Source: Microcaldota archaeon
GTDB lineage: Archaea; Iainarchaeota; Iainarchaeia; JAADDC01
DNA length: 8,994 nt
Direction: 5' to 3'
Assembly (NCBI GenBank): GCA_027074515.1
Contig: JALTCQ010000042.1
Coordinates: 1-8,994, forward strand
In this document: in pieces, positions 1 to 5,983 of the stretch
Layout: each line of letters starts with the position of its first letter
Numbering within the stretch: position 1 is the first letter of the stretch
Position numbers and translations under genes: made by a program
Notes under the pieces: model-generated
Told to the model about the DNA's origin: nothing
The model's input: only the letters and a program-made list of their open reading frames with translations
Databases searched by the model: none

Positions 1-1966
1 GGCGGCCACAGTAAGGACAACGGGTGTATGGAACGTACTTGTTGCAACGTTTACAGTAGTAGAGGGCGAACTCAACGCGTGGGGGATTGTCTGCGGCCTT
101 GTTCACGAGACGCTGGGAACCGCCAGCGGAGCCAACGGGAAAGAGCACGTGGGGCGGCGGACTCATCTTTCTGGGCTTTGCAGCCTCGGGGCGGGCCATA
201 CGCACGCCTATGAACGTCCCTGCCTTATCACGGATCTCCACACCGGCTATGGCAGAAAGCTTCTTCAGAACGTCGCCCTCAGCTCGCTGAAAGTCCACGA
301 CGGCAGAAGGACGGAAGTAACCAAAGGTGAGCAGGAATGGGTAGACGTAGGGCTCTTCTATGACCACCTTTCCGTCGCGGAAGAGGTGCGGCACGCCTGT
401 TTTCTCCAAGAGGGACTTCACGGATGGCGGAAGAGCAGCACGTATGATCTTGTTCCCATCCTTCGCCACTTCGGCGCGCTTAACGGCCGAAATGATCTCT
501 AACGCCTCGTCCTCGGACAAAATGCGGTAGTAGTGGATGTACTTCGGATGAAGGGGGATCTTCAGCTCCGTGGACATGCGCACGGCCGTGTACGGGTCTA
601 TGTGGAACGGATCCTTGACGTATTGGGCGTATTTGCCCTCTTTGTCCGCCCCCTTAAGCTCCAAGGCCCACCACTCTTCTACATAACCAGAAGGAACGAG
701 CTTCTCGCCCGCCTTGCGGAAGTCACCGTAAGCGATGAGCGCGTCGCCGAGGAAGAGGATCTTCTTCACGCGATCGCGGAGCTTGTATGCCGTTTCAACG
801 TCTTCCACCCTTACGACATCTCCATTATCCAAGAGAACAATGGGCCCCTCTATACCATCAACCGGAACGGCGCCCATTGCCTTGCCCGGCAACTCCCTCT
901 TCAACTGGGTCCCAGTGGCGATGAACTCGCCGGTAATAACCATGGTGGCGGGATGGACACCCGAGGCCATCACACCAACGTTCCTGGACCGTCCGTAGCG
1001 CACACGGAATCCACCCCACTTGCCAGGGTAGGAGAACACGGGACGGCCCGCCACGAGCCCCTCCAAGTAAACAGCCAGGGAAGAGGTGCCACCCTCTGAC
1101 TTGTGGTGATGCTTCGCCTCCAGCACCCAATCCCAGTCCAGCCCCAGCTTCTTTGCATACTTTGCAATCTTCTTTGCCTTTAGGAGAAGAGATTCACCCA
1201 CAGCGATGGCGAGACCTCCGCGAACACGGTTGGACAAGCCTGGAAGATCCCTATTAGCCGAGACCTCAAAGGTTTCAGTGGGTTCACCATCTGGACGAAC
1301 CGGAATATGTTCAAAAACGATCTCCAGCTCCTCCTTGGACGGACGATACTGGCGGGAGTATACGCGGAAGTAAAGGGACGTTTCCTCCACCCAACGCGCC
1401 TTTTCCTTCTCCGTGGGCTTCCATTGATCCAGTCCAACCCTGCGGCGGAGGTAATCGGCGAGGAGAAGAGCAAGGGCCGCCGCGGTGCCACCTGCGGATC
1501 GTATGGGCCCCGCGAAGCCGACGGAAACGTACTTCGTGCCGTCTGGATTCTCAAGAACGCGGACATCTGTAATGCCCTCTATGGGTGCCACCACAACTGC
1601 GTCCGTGTATATGAGCAGAGCAGCCTTGAGTGCCGCCTCCAAGCGAGCATCAAGGCTATCAAACTGGCCCAAATTCCCGTCCACGATCTCCTCCATAAGA
1701 CGAACAGAGGTCATGAACTTGTCGCCGACTTCCTTGTGCAACTCCTCGTAGCGCTTGGCAAGCCCAGGAACGCCCAAAAGCGCCTCCGCCCTCTCGGACA
1801 TGCGAACGGCGGGTTTAACCTCCACATAGGGCACGGGATCCAGTCCCTCGGCACGGGCGCGCTCCGCTATGGCCCACTCCTTCTTCGCTTGCTCCAGCAG
1901 TCGCTCAAAGTATGCCTTGATCTCGGGACGGCCAATGGGGATGTGGGAGTAGTCTATCTCATCCAT
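1..1966 (-). CDS. polC: DNA polymerase D large (catalytic) subunit DP2, N-terminal 655 residues, truncated by window edge
   Basis: DP2 is the polymerising subunit of the archaeal replicative D-family polymerase and works as a heterodimer with DP1. I translated the frame codon by codon from ATG at 1964-1966 to the left edge and found no stop in 655 residues. Family hallmarks visible: APIEGI near residue 127, GPIRSAGGTAAA at 153-164, the RYGRSR block near 323-328, IEGPI at 372-376, EEWWALE near 430, PLHPKY near 471, and PPPHVLFPVGSAGG at 603-616. A CX2CX8CX2C zinc site (C638, C641, C650, C653) lies at the edge. The catalytic aspartates lie further C-terminal, outside the window. The start overlaps the DP1 stop by 8 nt (ATGGATGA), with AGGAG upstream, so translation is probably coupled to DP1. 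The usual RMGRPE motif reads RMARPE here (589-594), and the N-terminal half looks compact compared with Pyrococcus as I remember it. No intein in this part. Identity is very secure. Confidence 0.97.
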   Translation of the reverse strand, partial: MDEIDYSHIPIGRPEIKAYFERLLEQAKKEWAIAERARAEGLDPVPYVEVKPAVRMSERAEALLGVPGLAKRYEELHKEVGDKFMTSVRLMEEIVDGNLGQFDSLDARLEAALKAALLIYTDAVVVAPIEGITDVRVLENPDGTKYVSVGFAGPIRSAGGTAAALALLLADYLRRRVGLDQWKPTEKEKARWVEETSLYFRVYSRQYRPSKEELEIVFEHIPVRPDGEPTETFEVSANRDLPGLSNRVRGGLAIAVGESLLLKAKKIAKYAKKLGLDWDWVLEAKHHHKSEGGTSSLAVYLEGLVAGRPVFSYPGKWGGFRVRYGRSRNVGVMASGVHPATMVITGEFIATGTQLKRELPGKAMGAVPVDGIEGPIVLLDNGDVVRVEDVETAYKLRDRVKKILFLGDALIAYGDFRKAGEKLVPSGYVEEWWALELKGADKEGKYAQYVKDPFHIDPYTAVRMSTELKIPLHPKYIHYYRILSEDEALEIISAVKRAEVAKDGNKIIRAALPPSVKSLLEKTGVPHLFRDGKVVIEEPYVYPFLLTFGYFRPSAVVDFQRAEGDVLKKLSAIAGVEIRDKAGTFIGVRMARPEAAKPRKMSPPPHVLFPVGSAGGSQRLVNKAADNPPRVEFALYYCKRCNKYVPYTRCPYCGR

Positions 1967-3500
1967 TGCTCTCGCTCCTGTACACGGTGATCTCCTTCAA
2001 CTTGTGGGTGCTCAGATCCAGTATGGGGATGACTCCAGGAGTGGGAACGTGGCCGTGCTCCAGCTGGAAGGGCGTTTGCTCCTGGAACGTGCCAGAGACA
2101 ACAACTTCCACGCCCTTGTAGCGAGCGTAACCGTTCTTGTGCACGTGACCCGCGGTGATGACGTCAGGGATGCGCTCTATGACCATGTAGTCCCGTTTCT
2201 CAGGAACAATGGGGTTCTTCAGGCCGTACGTGAGCGTGAGATGCCTGTGCTTCAAGTATTCGACGAGGGCCTCTTCCGGGCGCGCGTAGTCAAGATATGG
2301 AATGCGGGAGATAACGTCATCCATGGACGTGCCGTGGTAGGTGAGGAACTCCACACCGTCGAGGGAGAAGTAGGATGGGGAGCCCACAAGGGTCACGTTG
2401 TCCCGCTCATAGAGCGCGGAAGCGTACTGTTTGGAGAGCATGGGCTGCGGCTCAAGGCGGCGCACCGCGTCGTGGTTTCCCGGGCCAACGATGACCTCTA
2501 TGTAGTCAGGGAGCTCGTCCAAGTACTGGGCGAAGAAATCATACTGCTTGTAGATGTCCTTGATCTCCAATTCGTCTATCTGGGCAGGGTACACGCCCAC
2601 GCCGTCCACAACGTCCCCATTGACGATGAGGTATTTCACCGTGCCCGCAAGTTCCCGGGATTTTTCGTTGCCTACCTTGCCCTTTAGCCAGTCGATGAAC
2701 CTGCGCACGGCCTTCTCCACGTGAAGCCGGCTACCAACGTGCCAGTCGGAGGTGATCGCAACGGAGAGGGGAACGTCCGCGAAGTGTGGCTGGTGCTCAG
2801 GGATGTCCGGCCAGTATATGTCCTGAACGATGAACATGCCGCGGGAGCTTACGCGGCCGTGGAAGATAACCACGTCGTCGGGAAGCAAGGACTGGGCCTT
2901 CGCAGCGAGCTTCGGGTCAGACTTTGGGATAATGATGTTCGCGCGCTCGTCTTCGTCCTCTATAGTCACCACAAGGTTGCCACGGGCGCTCTCGCGAATC
3001 TCGTAGACCATACCCAGGACGTCTATCTCCTCCCCAGCCATGCGCTGAATGCGGGAGATGGGAACGAGAATTAGCTGTGGGCGAGCACGGAGGATCTTGG
3101 AGAGGCGCTCATAGCGGTCACGGAAATACTGGATGAAGTCGTTGACCGTTCCCTCGCAGAAGGACTTCCCGCTCACGTCAAGGTCATCGAAGATGCGTAT
3201 CCTTCCATCATACTCCTTTGCAAGGGGATGAAAGTCCGTGCGCTCCACAACGACTTCCTTTTCAGGCGCGGGCTCTTCCACGACGTGTTCTTCAGGTGCC
3301 TCGTCCGTCTGCTCACGGGATAAAAGTTCTGCCTTGACAAGATCCGCGTCTATGATGAAATAGCCCTTAGATGCGAGAGTTTCAAGGATTTCCTGATAAT
3401 CTGGACGAGATTGAAGGAGCTCCACGGCGTCCGGCGTCACTATGAGCTTTCTGGAGGCAATGAAGGAAACGATGTCCTGAGCAGCCCCCGAAGAATCCAT
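1959..3500 (-). CDS. polB: DNA polymerase D small subunit DP1, 3'-5' proofreading exonuclease
   Basis: DP1 is the proofreading and structural subunit of PolD; this copy is 513 residues, at the short end of the family. Residues 1-60 form a small N-terminal domain, followed by an acidic Glu/Pro-rich linker (about 62-87), an OB-fold region (about 155-235) and a calcineurin-type phosphoesterase domain (about 245-510). Metal-site motifs are intact: SDWH (D252, H254), NGDVVDG (D296), GNHD (342-344), YHGTS (H389) and GHVH (H452, H454), so the exonuclease should be active. I chose ATG at 3498-3500 because MDSSGAAQDIVSF resembles the start of the N-terminal domain; the frame stays open back to a TTG at 3560, but those 20 extra residues look like translated leader. 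No Shine-Dalgarno sequence precedes this ATG, unlike the other starts here, which suggests a leaderless or short-leader transcript. Its last codons overlap the DP2 start. Confidence 0.97.
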   Translation of the reverse strand: MDSSGAAQDIVSFIASRKLIVTPDAVELLQSRPDYQEILETLASKGYFIIDADLVKAELLSREQTDEAPEEHVVEEPAPEKEVVVERTDFHPLAKEYDGRIRIFDDLDVSGKSFCEGTVNDFIQYFRDRYERLSKILRARPQLILVPISRIQRMAGEEIDVLGMVYEIRESARGNLVVTIEDEDERANIIIPKSDPKLAAKAQSLLPDDVVIFHGRVSSRGMFIVQDIYWPDIPEHQPHFADVPLSVAITSDWHVGSRLHVEKAVRRFIDWLKGKVGNEKSRELAGTVKYLIVNGDVVDGVGVYPAQIDELEIKDIYKQYDFFAQYLDELPDYIEVIVGPGNHDAVRRLEPQPMLSKQYASALYERDNVTLVGSPSYFSLDGVEFLTYHGTSMDDVISRIPYLDYARPEEALVEYLKHRHLTLTYGLKNPIVPEKRDYMVIERIPDVITAGHVHKNGYARYKGVEVVVSGTFQEQTPFQLEHGHVPTPGVIPILDLSTHKLKEITVYRSESNG

Positions 3501-3561
3501 CAGAAAAACCAAGGTGGGAGAAAGTAAAAAGGGTTCGCAAGTATGAGCGAAGATATACAAG
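3501..3561 (-). promoter_or_regulatory. Putative promoter region of the DP1-DP2 pair
   Basis: This 61-bp gap between the UPF0147 stop and the DP1 ATG is the longest non-coding stretch in the window. On the minus strand it has TTGTATATCT (3560-3551), which could be a TATA box giving a leader of about 29 nt, and a second T-rich element, CCTTTTTACTTT (3532-3521), placed about 30 nt before the ATG as expected for a leaderless transcript. The 20 bases before the ATG are pyrimidine-rich and lack GGTGA or GGAGG. The T-rich tract could instead end transcription of the upstream UPF0147 unit. Inferred from composition and spacing only. Confidence 0.4.
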
Positions 3562-3822
3562 TCACTTTATCTTCTCGCGGTAGGCCTCAAGCGCGCCAAC
3601 GATCTGCCAGATCGCTGTCCTCGTGTGCATGGGCATATTTATGTCGTTGCTTGCCTCGTCCAGACGGTAAATCGCCTGAGTTATGTTCAGAACAGGATCG
3701 CCGTCCTGCTTGGAGACGAGGTCCTTCGCCTCTGCAACAAGCCTCCTGATGTTGCGGGGCACGGACGTGTCGTTTAGAATATCATCCATAATTTGCAGAA
3801 TTTCCTGAATCTCCTTATCCAT
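3562..3822 (-). CDS. UPF0147 family small archaeal protein of unknown function
   Basis: An 86-residue, highly charged, predicted all-helical protein matching the archaeal UPF0147 family: a helical N-terminus with ILNDTSVPRNIR around residues 15-26, a central DLVSKQDGDP stretch and a MPMHTRTAIWQIVGALE block near 62-78. There is no signal peptide or membrane segment, so it should be cytoplasmic. No catalytic motif is evident and the family's biochemical role is not established to my knowledge. ATG at 3820-3822 overlaps the GTPase stop by 8 nt (ATGGATAA) and is preceded by GGTGGT with a 3-nt spacer, so it is probably translationally coupled to the GTPase. It sits directly upstream of the DP1 gene, separated by the 61-bp gap. 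Family assignment is from memory of the sequence pattern. Confidence 0.9.
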   Translation of the reverse strand: MDKEIQEILQIMDDILNDTSVPRNIRRLVAEAKDLVSKQDGDPVLNITQAIYRLDEASNDINMPMHTRTAIWQIVGALEAYREKIK

Positions 3823-4777
3823 GGTACCACCCCAGTTCCCGTAGTATGCGCTCCCTCAGCGCCTCGACGCCTTCGCCGGTTTCAGCGGAGATCGCCAGCT
3901 CGGCTCCCACCCGCCGGGCCACCGCGCTCGGGTCGTCCAGCAGGTCCGCCTTGTTGAGCACCACTATAACGGGTGCCCGAATAATCTCCTTAACCTTAGT
4001 TAATAAATCCCTTTGCTCGTCCAAACCCTGCTCCGGATCAAAGAGGAAGACAACAACGTCCGCCAGATGTTGCAAAGCTGCCACCGCGCGTAGCTCCACG
4101 GGGTTCATGGACTCCACGGGCCTGTCAAGGAGCCCTGGCGTGTCAATAACCTGGAAGCGCTGGAAGTGGTGTTCAAAGTGCCCGATCATGAGGTCTTGAG
4201 TAGTAAAAGGATAAGATGCAATCTCCGGTTCAGAACCCGTGAGCGCGCGGAGGAGCGTGCTCTTGCCCGCGTTGGGAAAACCCGCCAGGACGATCGTCTT
4301 CTCATCGTAGCGGAGCTTTGGAAACTTCCTCACGACGCGGTGGAGCTTGCGGAGGAAATCAAAGGTCGGTTTATTCTTCTTGAGCACGTGCCAGATCCTC
4401 CCCAAATACATTTGGCGGGCGGCCTTTACCTCGGATAGTTTTTTCGCCCTGGCGATCCTCCACAACGCCTCGTCGCGGACGGAGGCCGCTATGCGCAGGA
4501 TTGCAGGAATCTTACCTATCTCCGCCTTAACACGATCAAGAGGGGCATAAACCTCCACCAGTGCTTTCTGAAACTGGTTCAACTGGTCGAAATCTGGAAA
4601 TTGTTTTGGAATGGCTCGAAGTTCCCTGGCGAGGATCCTGTCATATGTCTTTATGCGTATGTGCTCCAGTTTCTTCGCCTTTTCCAGCGAGAAACGGCCG
4701 GGAAGCTTCACGCTGCCCATTTGCTTGTTTGTCTCGCGCACCATCTTGCCGTATATCGTGTCTATATCCTTGACCAT
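3815..4777 (-). CDS. NOG1-like GTPase (Obg/TRAFAC class), probable large-subunit ribosome assembly factor
   Basis: A 320-residue protein with a basic, helical N-terminal domain (about 1-155) followed by a G domain. G motifs are complete: G1 GFPNAGKST (166-174), G2 threonines T192/T193 in YPFTTQ, G3 DTPG (212-215), G4 NKAD (275-278) and G5 SAE (297-299). The helical N-terminus plus GFPNAGKS, YPFTT and VIDTPGLLDRP resemble archaeal and eukaryotic NOG1, which acts in large ribosomal subunit assembly; that role is inferred by family. It probably binds rRNA and ribosomal proteins in the cytoplasm. The start is ATG at 4775-4777, backed by GGTGAT 3 nt upstream. The frame runs open further back to 5251, but that extension crosses the DUF131 gene and the start of secF and is not real. 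It overlaps the DUF131 end by 16 nt and the UPF0147 start by 8 nt, implying one transcript. Confidence 0.93.
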   Translation of the reverse strand: MVKDIDTIYGKMVRETNKQMGSVKLPGRFSLEKAKKLEHIRIKTYDRILARELRAIPKQFPDFDQLNQFQKALVEVYAPLDRVKAEIGKIPAILRIAASVRDEALWRIARAKKLSEVKAARQMYLGRIWHVLKKNKPTFDFLRKLHRVVRKFPKLRYDEKTIVLAGFPNAGKSTLLRALTGSEPEIASYPFTTQDLMIGHFEHHFQRFQVIDTPGLLDRPVESMNPVELRAVAALQHLADVVVFLFDPEQGLDEQRDLLTKVKEIIRAPVIVVLNKADLLDDPSAVARRVGAELAISAETGEGVEALRERILRELGWYHG

Positions 4778-4986
4778 AGGATCACCGCCAGGAGAAGCAC
4801 TATTGCTCCAAGCAAAGCCAGGACCGCCGCCTCGCTGTCGTCCGCCAGAACGATGGGAATTGGGCCGAGCAGAATCACCGCGCCCGTCTTTACCCGTGCT
4901 TTCCCGCCCAGAGAAAAGAGTATTCCCAAAGCAATAAAAAGCATTCCAAGTATTATTAGCAGGACACCAAGCTGGAGGAAATCCAT
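4762..4986 (-). CDS. Small two-segment membrane protein, DUF131/TIGR00304 family
   Basis: A 74-residue, very hydrophobic protein. One membrane helix spans about residues 5-27, and a second about 53-72. Between them lies a short loop and the stretch GAVILLGPIPIVLADD (35-50), which matches the conserved GPIPIV signature of the archaeal DUF131/TIGR00304 membrane proteins. No function is established for that family as far as I know; nothing here indicates an enzyme. ATG at 4984-4986 is preceded by GGTGGT with a 3-nt spacer. It is the first gene of the leftward cluster and overlaps the GTPase start by 16 nt. It lies back to back with secF, with only 19 bp between start codons, so a link to membrane protein insertion or export is conceivable but unproven. 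Confidence 0.85.
   Translation of the reverse strand: MDFLQLGVLLIILGMLFIALGILFSLGGKARVKTGAVILLGPIPIVLADDSEAAVLALLGAIVLLLAVILWSRI
4781..4786 (-). promoter_or_regulatory. Ribosome-binding site GGTGAT fixing the GTPase start
   Basis: On the minus strand GGTGAT sits 3 nt before ATG at 4777. It lies inside the last codons of the DUF131 gene. It decides the start at 4777 against the much longer open frame that continues upstream. Confidence 0.75.
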
Positions 4987-5005
4987 CTGACCACCGGGTG
5001 TTCAC
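4948..5005 (+). promoter_or_regulatory. Possible promoter and ribosome-binding site of the secF operon, inside the DUF131 5' end
   Basis: The secF promoter must lie within the first codons of the divergent DUF131 gene, because only 19 bp separate the two start codons. The best A/T-rich candidate is TATTATTA (4951-4958), about 48-55 nt before the secF ATG. GGGTG at 4996-5000, followed by a 5-nt spacer, is a modest ribosome-binding site. Weak evidence: no strong TATA box or BRE is seen. Confidence 0.25.
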
Positions 5006-5030
5006 ATGGCTACTGGAGAAATATACAGGA
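4987..5030 (-). promoter_or_regulatory. Putative promoter for the leftward DUF131-GTPase-UPF0147 unit, inside the secF 5' end
   Basis: Reading the minus strand, TATATTT (5025-5019) lies about 33-39 nt before the DUF131 ATG. A TATA box there would start transcription near 4996-5000 and leave a leader of about 10-14 nt that still contains GGTGGT. The element falls within codons 5-7 of secF. This is a consensus-and-spacing argument only; other A/T-rich stretches nearby could serve. Confidence 0.35.
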
Positions 5031-5983
5031 AATATCATAAGAAGCTGTTGCTCATACCAGCGGCGCTCTTCGTCGTATACGTCATCCTCGCGTTCTTCGC
5101 CCCGGGCCTGAAATACGGCATGGATTTCAGGGGTGGCATACTCATCACGTTCAACGCACCAAAGGGCTTTGACGCCCACGCGCTGGAGCAGACCATACGC
5201 AAGGAGACCGGCGTCACCGACGTCCACGTGATTCCCACGATCACGTTCCAAGGCGGGAAAGAGGTTCCAGGGGGAATCGTAGAGATAGTATATCCCGAGA
5301 ACATCTCAGAGAATACGACGGTAGAAACGAACGCCGCGGAACCGAGCATAGCAGCAGGAGCGAAAAGTTCCATATCCGTGGAGCAGTACAAGGACCATAT
5401 CATAAAGATCATCCAGCAGAACGTACCCGGCATAAGCAACGTGGTGGTCAGAACCGTGGCGCCCAGCCTTGGAAAAACGTTCTGGCACCTGGCGGCCAAT
5501 ATGGCAATCTGGGCAGTTATCCTACTCACCCTGACCGTGTTCATCTTCTTCCGCGCCGGAACGCCCACGGCAATCATGATTGGATCGGCCATATTTGACA
5601 TCCTGGGCATGCTGGCGCTTATGGCGCTCTTCAACATCCCCCTCAGCATGAACACCATCGTCATCCTCCTCATGATGGTGGGTTACTCCATCGACACGGA
5701 TATCCTTCTATCCACACACTTGCTCAAGCGCACCCAGAGGGAGGAGGGAGACGCCTTCGCCCGCGCAGCAAGGGCCGCCAGCACGGGAATTCACATGAGC
5801 GGAACGACGCTGACCGCAATGATCTTCATCTACCTCGTGGGGTATATCACCAGCAACCTCGCGGTCATGCGCATCGCAAACGTTATGATCTTCGGCGTTA
5901 TATCCGATCTCATCGTGACCTGGCTCCTTAACGCCCCAGTAATGATTGAGTTGGTGAGAAAACATGAGCAGCCCGTTGCTTAA
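5006..5983 (+). CDS. secF: Protein translocase subunit SecF
   Basis: SecF is the partner of SecD in the membrane complex that assists late steps of Sec-dependent translocation, using the ion gradient; archaea have it without SecA. The protein is 325 residues. TM1 is at about 13-31, directly followed by the conserved YGMDFRGG motif (37-44) and an extracytoplasmic P1 domain (about 45-158). Five more helices follow at about 163-182, 187-208, 212-228, 266-283 and 290-313. The TM4 block MVGYSIDTDILLSTHLLKR (224-242) is the archaeal form of the SecF signature. ATG at 5006 is the first in frame after the divergent DUF131 start. Its end overlaps secD by 20 nt. The P1 domain has a low-complexity stretch (about 98-125) that is probably a loop. 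Confidence 0.96.
   Translation: MATGEIYRKYHKKLLLIPAALFVVYVILAFFAPGLKYGMDFRGGILITFNAPKGFDAHALEQTIRKETGVTDVHVIPTITFQGGKEVPGGIVEIVYPENISENTTVETNAAEPSIAAGAKSSISVEQYKDHIIKIIQQNVPGISNVVVRTVAPSLGKTFWHLAANMAIWAVILLTLTVFIFFRAGTPTAIMIGSAIFDILGMLALMALFNIPLSMNTIVILLMMVGYSIDTDILLSTHLLKRTQREEGDAFARAARAASTGIHMSGTTLTAMIFIYLVGYITSNLAVMRIANVMIFGVISDLIVTWLLNAPVMIELVRKHEQPVA

Noticed and set aside
1..1966. Intein or frameshift in DP2
   Set aside because: Codon-by-codon translation shows one uninterrupted frame with all expected motifs in order; known DP2 intein sites lie in the part outside the window.
533..1990. Long open frames on the plus strand opposite DP2 (for example 533-1099 and 1307-1990)
   Set aside because: They are antisense to a fully open, strongly conserved DP2 frame, show no recognisable domain, and arise from GC-rich codon use that leaves few stops.
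2004..3074. Plus-strand open frames opposite DP1
   Set aside because: Compositional shadows of the DP1 frame; no family resemblance and no ribosome-binding site pattern like the real genes.
3501..3560. DP1 start at the TTG codon at 3560
   Set aside because: The extra 20 residues do not resemble DP1, and the stretch looks like a promoter region with T-rich elements.
4778..5251. N-terminal extension of the GTPase back to 5251, giving 478 residues
   Set aside because: It would cover the DUF131 gene and the secF start in antisense, the added sequence is low-quality, and a ribosome-binding site marks the ATG at 4777.
5035..5673. Minus-strand frame of 212 codons opposite secF
   Set aside because: Methionine-rich antisense reading of SecF membrane helices; the sense frame has clear SecF signatures.
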